A DNA stretch of 64,000 nt from Micromonospora sp. WMMD1155 (GTDB lineage Bacteria > Actinomycetota > Actinomycetes > Mycobacteriales > Micromonosporaceae), in NCBI RefSeq assembly GCF_029581275.1, contig NZ_CP120742.1, positions 6,324,501 to 6,388,500 of the forward strand, given 5' to 3'. Below the pieces are notes generated by a model. The model saw only the letters and a program-made list of their open reading frames with translations. It was not told the DNA's origin and searched no databases. Shown here piece after piece: positions 16,938-24,873 of this stretch. The position numbers were made by a program, and so were the translations under genes. Within the stretch, counting starts at the first letter, position 1. Each line of letters opens with the position of its first letter.

Positions 16938-17686
16938 ACGAGCCTGCGGCCTCCACGTCACCCGGTGCGGCCCGGTCTCAGCCGCTGATGAGCATCGGTG
17001 AGGTGCTCGGGCAGTTGCGGGTGGATTTCCCGGACACCACGATTTCGAAGTTGCGGTTCCTTGAGGCCGAAGGGCTGGTCGAGCCGCAGCGGACGGCGGC
17101 GGGTTACCGGAAGTACAGCTGGGACGATGTGGCGCGGTTGCGGTTCGTGTTGACCGCGCAGCGGGACCGGTATCTGCCGTTGCGGGTGATTCGTGAGCAG
17201 TTGGCGCAGTGGGATTCGTCCGGTGAGCAGCCGGAGAGGTCGCGGCCCGCGTTGGTGGCTGTCGGTCCCGATGGCGAGGTGCCGGGTCGTGAGTCGGAGC
17301 CGGCCGAGTCGTCGCAGGTGCGGCTCGGCCGGGCGGATCTGGTGGCGCGCAGTGGGATCGACGAGTCGACGTTGGTGGAGTTGGAGCGGCTCGGTGTGTT
17401 GGTGTCGGATCCGCCGGGTTGGTATGACGCGGATGCGTTGATCATCGCGTCGGCGGTGGCGGGTTTGGCGTCGTACGGGTTGGAGCCGCGGCACCTGCGG
17501 GGTTATCGGACGGCGGCGGACCGTGAGGTTGGTCTGTTCGCGCAGTTGGTGGCGCCGTTGGTGCGGCAGAGTGATCCGGCGGCGCGGGCGCGGGCGGCGG
17601 AGACGGCGCGGGAGTTGGTGGCGTTGTCGGAGCAGTTGCACGCGGCGTTGGTGCGGGTGGGTCTGCGGTCGACGTTGGGTCGTTGA
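16934..17686 (+). CDS. ftsR: MerR-family regulator, FtsR-like
   Basis: Product of 250 residues. The N-terminal winged helix (about 18-85) includes MSIGEVLGQLRVDFPDTTIS, KLRFLEAEGLVEPQRTAAGY and RKYSWDDVARLRFVL. A second helix-turn-helix-like half (ADLVARSGIDESTLVELERLG, about 135-155) follows, which distinguishes FtsR-type proteins from classic MerR. Corynebacterial FtsR, encoded next to odhI, activates ftsZ; the same adjacency to garA here supports the name. GTG 16934 overlaps garA by 4 nt. Confidence 0.82.
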   Translation: MNEPAASTSPGAARSQPLMSIGEVLGQLRVDFPDTTISKLRFLEAEGLVEPQRTAAGYRKYSWDDVARLRFVLTAQRDRYLPLRVIREQLAQWDSSGEQPERSRPALVAVGPDGEVPGRESEPAESSQVRLGRADLVARSGIDESTLVELERLGVLVSDPPGWYDADALIIASAVAGLASYGLEPRHLRGYRTAADREVGLFAQLVAPLVRQSDPAARARAAETARELVALSEQLHAALVRVGLRSTLGR

Positions 17687-17871
17687 CGGTGTCCGGTGGG
17701 TGGTGGCTGAGCGGAAAGATCTCTGCCGGGAAGCGTGCCGTAGGCTTGCCGGGGTAACCCCTTTCCGGCGCGGGCGTGGTGCTGTAGCGCATGGGACGGC
17801 CGTGTCGCGGTCCGTGTACCGTGCAGGGAAGGGCGCGGTGCGGCGTAGGTGACAACGACACGGAGGCGGCG

Positions 17872-18336
17872 GTGCGCGAGCTGAGCGTGGTCGGAGTTCG
17901 GGTGGAGCTGCCTAGCAACCAGCCGATCGTCCTGCTCAGGGAGGTCGAGGGGGACCGCTATCTGCCGATCTGGATCGGTGCGGTCGAGGCGACGGCTATC
18001 GCTTACGAGCAGCAGGGGGTCAAGCCGGCCCGGCCGTTGACTCACGATCTTCTGCGGGATGTGTTGGCGGCGTTGAAGGCGCCCTTGCAGGCGGTGGAGA
18101 TCACCGAGCTCAAGGAGAACGTGTTCTACGCGGATCTGTTGATCGGTGACGGGGTGCGGGTGTCGGCGCGGCCGAGCGATTCGATCGCGTTGGCGTTGCG
18201 TGTCGGTGCGCCGATTCGTTGTTCGGAGCAGGTCCTCAGCGAGGCGGGGATCGTTATCCCTGACGAGCAGGAGGACGAGGTGGAGAAGTTCCGCGAGTTC
18301 CTGGACCAGGTGCGTCCGGAGGATTTCGCGGGCTGA
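17872..18336 (+). CDS. Bifunctional nuclease family protein (DUF151)
   Basis: Product of 154 residues with the conserved start VRELSVVGVRVELPSNQPIV, then LPIWIGAVEATAIAYEQQGV, RPLTHDLLRDVLAAL, VRVSARPSDSIALALRVGAPI and an acidic EDEVEKFREFLDQVRPEDF tail. The family name comes from plant nucleases; bacterial function is unclear. GTG 17872 follows GGAGG at 17862-17866. The 185-nt gap upstream carries TAGGCT (17741-17746) as a possible -10 box and a GGGGTAACCCC palindrome at 17752-17762. Confidence 0.85.
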   Translation: MRELSVVGVRVELPSNQPIVLLREVEGDRYLPIWIGAVEATAIAYEQQGVKPARPLTHDLLRDVLAALKAPLQAVEITELKENVFYADLLIGDGVRVSARPSDSIALALRVGAPIRCSEQVLSEAGIVIPDEQEDEVEKFREFLDQVRPEDFAG

Positions 18337-18528
18337 GGTGGGCTTCGCGTCCGGGGTGTCACGGTCGGTGACGCCCCGGTGGTGCGGTTGGTGATCTTCT
18401 CGGTGGCTGCGCGGCGTGTCGCGTCGGTTCCTCCGTGGTAACCCCTGAAGGTGGCTATAGGGTTGCCGTGTCGAGGGGTGCGCGTCCCGGAAACGACGCG
18501 TCGCCGCACTGACGGGGAGGTTGTCCGG

Positions 18529-19125
18529 ATGCACGAGCCGCAGGATTCCGATCCGGGTCGAGAGTGGGATGGGCCGGGTGCCTCGTCGCCGCAGGCGGCG
18601 GTCGAGGGTGAGGGTTCGGTTGGCTACCGGGGTGTGACGGCCTGCCACGCGGTGGGCATCAGTTACCGGCAGTTGGATTACTGGGCGCGGACGACGCTTG
18701 TGGTGCCGAGCGTTCGGGACGCCTCGGGTTCGGGGACGCAGCGGTTGTATTCGTTCCGGGACCTGGTGGTGTTGAAGGTCGTGAAGCGGTTGTTGGATGC
18801 GGGGGTGTCCCTGCAGAACATCCGTAAGGCGATCGAGGCGTTGCGGTCGCGTGGTGTGGAGGATCTGGCGGGGATCACGCTGATCTCTGATGGGACGACC
18901 GTGTATGAGTGCCGGTCTCCGGAGGAGGTGGTCGACCTGTTGCAGGGGGGCCAGGGCGTTTTCGGGATCGCGATCGGTGGGGCTTTCAAGGAGATCCAGG
19001 GGTCGTTGTCGCATCTGCCGGCGGAGCCGGCGGCGAGTGGCCCGGTGGAGCCGGCGGTGGCGTCCGATTCGGATCCGGTGGGTGACGAGTTGGCGGCCCG
19101 GCGGGCGCGTCGGCGGGCTGGCTGA
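18529..19125 (+). CDS. MerR-family regulator (second, HTH plus tail)
   Basis: Product of 198 residues with a disordered N-terminus (1-30), a MerR-like helix-turn-helix (YRGVTACHAVGISYRQLDYW, then RLYSFRDLVVLKVVKRLLDA, about 35-95), and a region with SPEEVVDLLQGGQGVFGIAI typical of this garA-linked MerR paralogue. No cysteine effector motif is seen. ATG 18529 follows GGGGAGG at 18514-18520. A TATAGG box (18456-18461) in the 192-nt gap upstream gives a plausible promoter. Confidence 0.82.
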   Translation: MHEPQDSDPGREWDGPGASSPQAAVEGEGSVGYRGVTACHAVGISYRQLDYWARTTLVVPSVRDASGSGTQRLYSFRDLVVLKVVKRLLDAGVSLQNIRKAIEALRSRGVEDLAGITLISDGTTVYECRSPEEVVDLLQGGQGVFGIAIGGAFKEIQGSLSHLPAEPAASGPVEPAVASDSDPVGDELAARRARRRAG

Positions 19126-19281
19126 GCGTTCCCATTTCCCGGTCTTTTTCCGGTTGGTTTTCTCGCGACCCTCGGTGACGGTGGCAGGGGTCGGTGGGTG
19201 TGTGCGGTCCATTGTGGATACGGTGTGTGTCGTCGTGGTGGCCGATTGTGGATTTACCTGCGGGTAGTGGTGACGGAGCGT

Positions 19282-19320
19282 GTCAGCGCTCTGTCGGAAA
19301 TCCGATACGGGGGCGCTGAC
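19282..19320. promoter_or_regulatory. Nested inverted repeat upstream of the globin genes
   Basis: GTCAGCGC (19282-19289) and GCGCTGAC (19313-19320) are perfect 8-nt inverted arms that enclose TCGGA-AA-TCCGA (19294-19305). The right arm abuts a likely promoter for the globin gene (CTGACC at 19316-19321, 17 bp, TATGGT at 19339-19344), so it reads as an operator. A late terminator for the MerR gene is less likely, since its stop is 157 nt upstream. Confidence 0.55.
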
Positions 19321-19385
19321 CGGAGGCGTTTGACACGCTATGGTCCCTGACGGTTCTGGACCCTTCACCCCCCGGAGGAACGACC

Positions 19386-19784
19386 GTGACGGTTACGGAA
19401 GAGACTGCTCCCGCTTCGCACTACGACCGTATTGGTGGTGCCAGTTCGGTCAAGGCGGCGGTTGAGCTGTTCTACGACAAGGTGCTCGTGGACCCGGAGT
19501 TGGCTGGTTACTTCGCCGATGTGGACATGGTGGGTCAGCGGCGGCATCTGACGTTGATGTTGACCACGGTGTTGGGTGGTCCCAACGAGTACGCGGGTCG
19601 TGGGTTGGCCGAGGCGCACCAGCCGTTGAACATTCCGGTGGAGCACTACGCGAAGGTGGGTGAGCACCTGACGGTGACGCTGACCGAGCTGGGTGTGCCG
19701 GCGGACATCCTGGCTGATGTGCAGACGGTGCTGGGGCAGGTGCAGGACCAGGTGGTGGCCCGCGAAAACCGGTCGGGCGCCTGA
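19386..19784 (+). CDS. glbN: Group 1 truncated hemoglobin
   Basis: This 132-residue haem protein is of the 2-on-2 globin type: YDRIGGASSVKAAVELFYDK (13-32), PELAGYFADVDM, and an AHQPLNIPVEHYAKVGEHL segment (about 79-97) containing the proximal histidine. These globins bind O2 or NO and often detoxify nitric oxide. GTG 19386 follows GGAGGA. A flavohaemoprotein-like gene begins 2 nt after the stop, implying a two-gene NO/oxygen-handling operon. Confidence 0.9.
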   Translation: MTVTEETAPASHYDRIGGASSVKAAVELFYDKVLVDPELAGYFADVDMVGQRRHLTLMLTTVLGGPNEYAGRGLAEAHQPLNIPVEHYAKVGEHLTVTLTELGVPADILADVQTVLGQVQDQVVARENRSGA

Positions 19785-19786
19785 GC

Positions 19787-20968
19787 GTGGACGCGGCCCG
19801 ACTCAAGCAGAGCTGGTCGCTGGTCGCCGCGCACGGTGATCAGGTGCCGCTCTACTTCTACTCCACGTTGTTCCTGGCGCATCCCGAGACGCGGCAGATG
19901 TTCCCCACGAACATGGCCGGGCAGCGGGACCGGCTGGTGACCGCGTTGGGTCACATCGTGTCCAACGTGGACCAGGTCGAGCACCTGGTGGGTTTCCTGC
20001 AGGATCTCGGCGCCGATCACCGCAAGTTCGCGGTCCGCGCGGAGCACTACCCGGCTGTCGGTGAGGCGCTGGTGGCGACGTTGCAGCATTTCCTCGCCGA
20101 GCAGTGGACCGACGAGTTGGCGGCGGACTGGACGGCCGCGTACGGGTTGGTCGCGCAGGTGATGACGGAGGCCGCGCAGGCCGCCGAGGCGGTGAATCCG
20201 CCGTGGTGGGTGGCGGAGATCGTGGCGCACGAGCGGCGGGCGTTCGACGTGGCGGTGTTGACGGTGCGCCCGCAGTATCTGTTGCCGTTCACCCCCGGCC
20301 AGTCGGTGGGGGTGTCGCACCCGTCGGTGCGGTCGTGGCGGTACTACTCGCCGGCGAACGCGCCGCGTGCGGACGGCACGTTGGAGTTGCACGTGCGGGC
20401 CGCGCCGGGTGGCGCGGTGTCGTCGCGGTTGGTGTACGGGTCGGCGGTGGGTGATCGGATCCACCTGGCGGCGCCGGTGGGGGACCGGCTGTCGTTGTGG
20501 TCGGCGGGTTCGAGTGACCTGCTGCTGTTGGTGTCGGGCACGGGGTGGGCGCCGGTGAAGGCGTTGGTGGAGCAGGTGGCGGCGGAGGGTTCCCGCCGTC
20601 GGGTGGACCTCTACGTGGGGGCTCGTTCGCGTAGCGAGTTGTACGACAGTGAGGCGATCGACAAGTTGGCGGCGTCGCACCCGTGGTTGACGGTGACGTA
20701 CGTGGTGGGTGCCGACGTGCACCGGCCGGGGGAGTTCGTGCAGGCGGTGGATCGGGCGTTGGCCGACGGTGACTGGCGTTCCCGGCACGTGTTCGTGTGT
20801 GGGTCGGACGAGATGGTTTCGCACGCGGTGCAGACGTTGGTCCAGGCGGGTTTCCACCCGGGTCAGGTGCATCACGAGGGCCTGGGTTCGCAGTGGTACG
20901 GCTCGGCCTGGCGGACGGCGGTGCAGGAGACGACCGCCGGTGACACTTCGGGAGGTGGGCTCAGGTGA
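19787..20968 (+). CDS. Flavohemoprotein-like globin-reductase
   Basis: Product of 393 residues. A globin domain (about 1-135) carries RAEHYPAVGEALVATL with the proximal His. A ferredoxin reductase-like module follows: FAD motif RYYSPANAP (about 184-192) and NAD-binding VSGTGWAPVKALVEQ (about 247-261), with the terminal FVCGSDEMV. Flavohaemoglobins oxidise NO to nitrate with NADH. The nucleotide loop reads GTGWAPV instead of GGVGxTP, a modest departure. GTG 19787 directly follows glbN. Confidence 0.88.
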   Translation: MDAARLKQSWSLVAAHGDQVPLYFYSTLFLAHPETRQMFPTNMAGQRDRLVTALGHIVSNVDQVEHLVGFLQDLGADHRKFAVRAEHYPAVGEALVATLQHFLAEQWTDELAADWTAAYGLVAQVMTEAAQAAEAVNPPWWVAEIVAHERRAFDVAVLTVRPQYLLPFTPGQSVGVSHPSVRSWRYYSPANAPRADGTLELHVRAAPGGAVSSRLVYGSAVGDRIHLAAPVGDRLSLWSAGSSDLLLLVSGTGWAPVKALVEQVAAEGSRRRVDLYVGARSRSELYDSEAIDKLAASHPWLTVTYVVGADVHRPGEFVQAVDRALADGDWRSRHVFVCGSDEMVSHAVQTLVQAGFHPGQVHHEGLGSQWYGSAWRTAVQETTAGDTSGGGLR

Positions 20969-21020
20969 GCGCACGGAGTGAGCTTGCAGGTCCCGTAGTC
21001 GCGGACGGAGGCGGGAACAG

Positions 21021-21719
21021 GTGAGCGCGACCCCGATCAGCCGGTACGACGGTGTGCAGATTTCCGGCGGTGTGCAGGTGCGGATGACCGCCGATCGGGT
21101 CCGGCGGTGGGAGTTCGGGTCGGCGTCGTTCGCCCGGCGTGGGTACGACAACGCGGACGTGGACCGGTTCCGGATGCAGGTGGCCGACGAGTTGGACCTG
21201 TTGGCGACGCAGATCGCGACGTTGCGGGCGGAGAACGAGCGGCTCAACGACCGGGTGGAGCTGCACCGGCACGGGGTGATTCCGAGTACGGGGGCGGCGG
21301 CGAAGGTCCCGGCGGCGCGGGAGGTGAACCTGCTGTCCGCGGCGCAGCGTGAGGCGGAGCAGATCATCGCGCAGGCGCACGACTACGCGCGTCGGGTCGC
21401 CGAGTACGCCCGGGTGCAGTACGAGAGCTACATGCACGCCGCGGAGGCGGAGGCGAAGCAGGAGGCGGAGCGGGCGGTGGCGGAGTACCGCAGCGCCGCG
21501 GGGCCGAGCTTCGACGACACGGTGGCGACCCGGGAGGCGTTGCGGATCTTCGGCGAGATGATGGTGTCGCACATGCAGGCGGCGGCGCGGCATCTCGACG
21601 ACGGCAGTGAGCATCTGGCGCGCACGATGGACCGGATCGCGGCGGAGACGCCGGGGGCGCCGTTCGCCGCCGGTGCGACGGCGGGCCGGTCGGCGTTGCC
21701 TCGGCACCAGCAGCGCTGA
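21021..21719 (+). CDS. DivIVA-domain coiled-coil protein
   Basis: Product of 232 residues. The DivIVA-like N-terminal part has the conserved FARRGYDNADVDRFRMQVAD (about 35-54), followed by two coiled coils (about 55-85 and 105-160), rich in Ala and Glu. Actinobacterial relatives include cell-pole or envelope scaffolds. GTG 21021 lies 52 nt after the flavohaemoprotein gene. Wag31 itself is normally linked to the division cluster, so this is probably a paralogue. Confidence 0.75.
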   Translation: MSATPISRYDGVQISGGVQVRMTADRVRRWEFGSASFARRGYDNADVDRFRMQVADELDLLATQIATLRAENERLNDRVELHRHGVIPSTGAAAKVPAAREVNLLSAAQREAEQIIAQAHDYARRVAEYARVQYESYMHAAEAEAKQEAERAVAEYRSAAGPSFDDTVATREALRIFGEMMVSHMQAAARHLDDGSEHLARTMDRIAAETPGAPFAAGATAGRSALPRHQQR

Positions 21720-21734
21720 CCGCGCGGGGCCCAC

Positions 21735-22391
21735 TCAGGTGGTGGCGGCGCGGACGGCGTCGGCGATCGGGGTGGGCCCGGCGACGACTTCCAGGGTCGT
21801 GCCGGTGGTGCGTTGTTCGTCGAGGAGCGCGGCGAGGACGTGGGCGACGTCGGCGCGGCTGATCGCGCCGCGTCCGGCGTGCCGGGTGAGGGTGACGGCG
21901 GCGGTGGGCGGGTCGTCGGTGAGGCGGCCGGGTCGCAGCACCGTCCAGTCCAGGTCGCGGTCGCGGAGATCGTCCTCGGCGGCGCGTTTGGCGCGCAGGT
22001 ACGCCGCCCACACGTCGTCGGTGCCGGCTGCCGGTGGGTTGTCCACGCCCATCGAGGAGACGAGCAGGTAGCGGCGGACACCGGCGCGGGTGGCGGCGTC
22101 GGCGAGGAGCGCGGCGGCGGCCCGGTCGACGGTGTCCTTGCGGGCGGCGCCGCTGCCAGGGCCGGCGCCCGCGGCGAAGATCACCGCGTCGGCGTCGGTG
22201 AGGTGTTCGGCGAGTGCGGTGACCGTGGTGTGTTCCAGGTCGCAGACGACGGGTGTGGCGCCGGCGGCGCGTACCGTCTCGGTCTGCGCGGGGTTGCGGA
22301 TCAGCCCGACCGGGGTGTCGCCGCGTTCGGCGAGGCGACGGTGCAGCAGCAGGGCGATCTTGCCGTGACCTCCGGCGATGACGACACGCAT
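21735..22391 (-). CDS. NAD(P)-binding SDR-like oxidoreductase
   Basis: The 218-residue atypical short-chain dehydrogenase has the N-terminal nucleotide motif VVIAGGHGKIALLLHRRLAE (3-22). AVIFAAGAGPGSGAARKDTVD follows in the middle and LDWTVLRPGRLTDDP near 150. This is the NmrA/flavin reductase-like group usually annotated as NAD(P)H-binding protein. The GGHGKIA loop replaces the usual GATGxxG. ATG start at 22391. It is divergent from the MerR-PP2C gene and shares its regulatory gap. Confidence 0.8.
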   Translation of the reverse strand: MRVVIAGGHGKIALLLHRRLAERGDTPVGLIRNPAQTETVRAAGATPVVCDLEHTTVTALAEHLTDADAVIFAAGAGPGSGAARKDTVDRAAAALLADAATRAGVRRYLLVSSMGVDNPPAAGTDDVWAAYLRAKRAAEDDLRDRDLDWTVLRPGRLTDDPPTAAVTLTRHAGRGAISRADVAHVLAALLDEQRTTGTTLEVVAGPTPIADAVRAATT

Positions 22392-22432
22392 GCGTTCAAC
22401 CTACCGGCGGTGTGGGAGCCGCCGCAGTGGGC

Positions 22433-22463
22433 TTGACCTTGACCTTCGGGGAAGGCTCAACCT
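22433..22463 (+). promoter_or_regulatory. MerR-type promoter with operator dyad
   Basis: TTGACC (22433-22438) and a weak CAACCT -10 (22458-22463) are 19 bp apart, the overlong spacing typical of MerR-activated promoters. The spacer is filled by the dyad TTGACCTTC-ggg-GAAGGCTCAA (22439-22460). It precedes a gene with a MerR domain, so autoregulation is likely. Confidence 0.7.
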
Positions 22464-22505
22464 GGGTGTGCCGGTCACCGTGGCCGGTGCGAGGAGGTTG
22501 TCGAC

Positions 22506-23573
22506 GTGGGGCTCATGACCATCGGGGCGTTCGCGCAGGCGGCGGGTCTGACGCCGAAGGCGTTGCGGCTGTACGACCAGGTGGGGCTTGTGCCGCCGGC
22601 CGCTGTCGACGCGGAGTCCGGGTATCGGCTCTACGACCCGGCGCAGGTGCCGTCGGCCCGGTTGGTCGCGCGGCTGCGGGGCATCGGAATGCCGTTGGCG
22701 ACGATCCGCGTCGTGTGTGGGTTGGATCCGGCGGCGGCGGCCGAGGCGGTCACCGCGTACTGGCGGCGGGTCACCGCTGACACGGCGGCACGCGCCCGGC
22801 TCGCGACCCTCCTCGTGGACCACCTGTCCGAAGGGGGTACCACCATGTCCGATCCGAGTACGGCGGTCGTCGTCCGCTACGCCGCCTGTTGTGACACGGG
22901 GTTGGTGCGCGACAGCAATGAGGACGCCGTGTATGCCGGTGACCGGTTGTGGGCCGTCGCCGACGGCATCCGGGGGCCGCGCGGTGCTGCCGCCAGCGCC
23001 GCCGCGATCGAGGCGCTCACCCCGTTGGCGCTGGTGGATTCACCGGCCGTGGATCTGGTGGCGATGCTCGCCGCAGCGGTCGCCGACGCCGACCGGAGTG
23101 TGCGCGGGTTGGCGACCGGCGACGACCAGCCGGGCACCACGTTGACCGTGCTGCTGCGCAGCGGTTCCCAGTTGGCCCTCGCGCACGTCGGTGACACCCG
23201 GGCGTATCTGCTGCGCGATGGTGAGTTGTCGCTGCTCACGCAGGATCACACCTGGGTGCGGGCGCAGGTGGATCAGGGGCGGCTCGACAGTGCCGAGGCC
23301 GCCGTGCATCCGCAGCGGGCGTTGTTGGTCCGCGCCCTCGGCGCCGGGGCGCAGGTCGAGGTTGACCTGGCACTGCGAACCGCGCGGCCGGGTGACCGGT
23401 ACCTGCTGTGCTCGGACGGGTTGTCCGCGGTCGTCGACCGGGACGCGGTGCGGTCGACGTTGGCCGCGCCCACCGACCCGGAGCAGACGGTGCGGGCATT
23501 GGTCGAGTCGGCGCGGGCGCAGGGGGCGCCGGACAACATCGCCTGCGTCGTCGCCGACGTCGTCGCCGGGTAG
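22506..23573 (+). CDS. MerR DNA-binding domain fused to PP2C phosphatase
   Basis: Product of 355 residues. Residues 1-70 are a MerR helix-turn-helix (MTIGAFAQAAGLTPKALRLY, then YRLYDPAQVPSARLVARLR). Residues 118-355 are a PP2C Ser/Thr phosphatase: CDTGLVRDSNEDAV, AVADGIRGPRGAAAS, GTTLTVLL, HVGDTRAYLL, LLCSDGLSAVV and APDNIACVVADV. Metal-binding aspartates are present; the usual GGHxGG loop is altered to RGPRGAA. GTG 22506 follows GAGGAGG at 22491-22497. A second start, ATG 22845 with GAAGGGGG at 22830-22837, would give the phosphatase alone (242 residues). Confidence 0.85.
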   Translation: MGLMTIGAFAQAAGLTPKALRLYDQVGLVPPAAVDAESGYRLYDPAQVPSARLVARLRGIGMPLATIRVVCGLDPAAAAEAVTAYWRRVTADTAARARLATLLVDHLSEGGTTMSDPSTAVVVRYAACCDTGLVRDSNEDAVYAGDRLWAVADGIRGPRGAAASAAAIEALTPLALVDSPAVDLVAMLAAAVADADRSVRGLATGDDQPGTTLTVLLRSGSQLALAHVGDTRAYLLRDGELSLLTQDHTWVRAQVDQGRLDSAEAAVHPQRALLVRALGAGAQVEVDLALRTARPGDRYLLCSDGLSAVVDRDAVRSTLAAPTDPEQTVRALVESARAQGAPDNIACVVADVVAG

Positions 23574-23740
23574 GCGGCGCGGTTGCTTCCCGCCGCCGGG
23601 CCCGTGCGGGGTTCGGCCGACGTCGTCGCCGGGTTCACGGCGCGGCACGTCCACCGCCGAACCTCTGCGGGGTTCGGCCGACGTCGTCGCCGGGTTCACG
23701 GCGCGGCACGTCCACCGCCGAACCTCTGCGGGGTTCGGCG
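23553..23740 (+). repeat. 61-bp tandem repeat derived from the gene 3' end
   Basis: The last 19 nt around the MerR-PP2C stop (GCCGACGTCGTCGCCGGGT, from 23553) recur at 23616 and 23677. From 23606 the sequence is a 61-bp unit present 2.2 times (23606, 23667, partial 23728). The unit also carries GGTTCGGC and GCCGAACC, so each copy can fold. Confidence 0.85.
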
Positions 23741-23744
23741 GTGG
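23712..23744 (+). terminator. Terminator-like hairpin after the MerR-PP2C gene
   Basis: CCACCGCCGAACC (23712-23724) pairs perfectly with GGTTCGGCGGTGG (23732-23744) around a 7-nt loop. There is no T-tract, which is usual in this kind of GC-rich genome. The last repeat unit supplies the left arm. Confidence 0.6.
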
Positions 23745-23773
23745 GTGGCGGGTTGAGGCAGCATGGAGGGGTG

Positions 23774-24619
23774 ATGGAGAGCCTCGACGCGTTGACCTCG
23801 CTGGTGGCCGGGGGTGGGGTGGTGGTGCTCAGCGGTGCGGGCCTGTCCACCGAGTCGGGCATCCCGGACTACCGGGGCCCGAGTGGGGTGGCGCGGCGGC
23901 ACACGCCGATGACGTACCAGGCGTTCACCCGGGATCCGGTGGCCCGGCGGCGGTACTGGGCGCGTAGCCACCTGGGGTGGCGGTTGATCGCCGGCGCGGC
24001 GCCGAACGACGGGCACCGGGCGGTCGCCGGGTTGCAGCGGGCCGGTCTGGTCGACACGGTGATCACCCAGAACGTCGACGGTCTGCACGGTGCGGCGGGC
24101 AGCACGTCGGTGATCGAGTTGCATGGCCGCCTGGACGAGGTGACGTGCCTGGACTGCGGCAACCTGACCTCCCGGGAGGAGTTGGACCGCCGGTTGCGCG
24201 AGGCGAACCCGGATTTCACGGCCCGGGTCGCCGGGGTCAACCCGGACGGTGATGTGGATCTCCCCGATGAGCAGGTGGCGGCGTTCCGGACGGTGGACTG
24301 CGGGATCTGCGGCACCGGCATGTTGAAGCCGGACGTGGTGTTCTTCGGCGAGACGGTGCCGGCGCAGCGGGTGGCGCGGTGCTTCGCCGCCGTGGAGCAG
24401 GCCCGGTCGTTGCTGGTGCTGGGGTCGTCGTTGACGGTGATGTCCGGGCGGCGTTTCGTGATTCGGGCGGCGAAACAGGGCATCCCGGTGGCGATCGTCA
24501 ACCAGGGGCCGACCCGTGGTGACGGGCACGCCCGGGTGTGCGTCGATGCGCCGCTGGGTGTGGTGTTGCCGGAGTTGGCCGCGCGGGTCAGTGGCAGCGC
24601 GGCGACCGTGGGGGTGTGA
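23774..24619 (+). CDS. Sir2-type NAD-dependent protein deacylase
   Basis: Sirtuin of 281 residues with GAGLSTESGIPDYRG (20-34), TQNVDGLHG (about 98-106), ELHGRL with the catalytic His near 119, a zinc site built from CLDC (about 128-131) and CGIC (about 179-182), and VLGSSLTV. It removes acyl groups from lysines using NAD. The stretch between the cysteine pairs is longer than in the minimal bacterial class. ATG 23774 is chosen; GTG 23771 is too close to the GGAGG. It stands between the repeat region and the glycine riboswitch. Confidence 0.9.
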   Translation: MESLDALTSLVAGGGVVVLSGAGLSTESGIPDYRGPSGVARRHTPMTYQAFTRDPVARRRYWARSHLGWRLIAGAAPNDGHRAVAGLQRAGLVDTVITQNVDGLHGAAGSTSVIELHGRLDEVTCLDCGNLTSREELDRRLREANPDFTARVAGVNPDGDVDLPDEQVAAFRTVDCGICGTGMLKPDVVFFGETVPAQRVARCFAAVEQARSLLVLGSSLTVMSGRRFVIRAAKQGIPVAIVNQGPTRGDGHARVCVDAPLGVVLPELAARVSGSAATVGV

Positions 24620-24702
24620 CCGGCGGCGGGGTGACCGGCACGGGCCGGGGGTAGGACATCTGGCGGTAACACCGGCGCTGGTAGCGTTGTCGGTGCCGGT
24701 AA

Positions 24703-24860
24703 CACCCACGTGGGAGAGACCGCCCGAGAGCACGCAGGGCGGCGCCGAAGGGGCAAATCCTCCCCGGAACCTCTCAGGCAAAAGGACCTCGTGGGCAGGC
24801 ACTGTGGAGCGCCGCTCGTGGGTGTGACAGAGGGGGAGGCCGACACGTCGACCTCGCCCC
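24703..24860 (+). promoter_or_regulatory. Glycine riboswitch upstream of gcvP
   Basis: The aptamer closes with P1 CCCACG (24705-24710) and CGTGGG (24790-24795). Inside it are the hallmark GGGAGAGACC, GGCGCCGAAGGGGCAAATCC and CTCTCAGGCAAAAGGACC. A second, degenerate half follows (CACTGTGGAG...), as in singlet glycine riboswitches with a ghost aptamer. A hairpin at 24832-24844/24847-24860, of the form GAGG-CGAC/GTCG-CCTC, ends next to the GGGAG ribosome site at 24861-24865 and is the probable expression platform. Glycine would turn on gcvP. Confidence 0.92.
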
Positions 24861-24873
24861 GGGAGCGCCACCC

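Noticed and set aside
23606..23740. CRISPR-like array or protein-coding repeat
   Set aside because: Direct 61-bp tandem units without spacers. Frames through them simply extend neighbouring genes.
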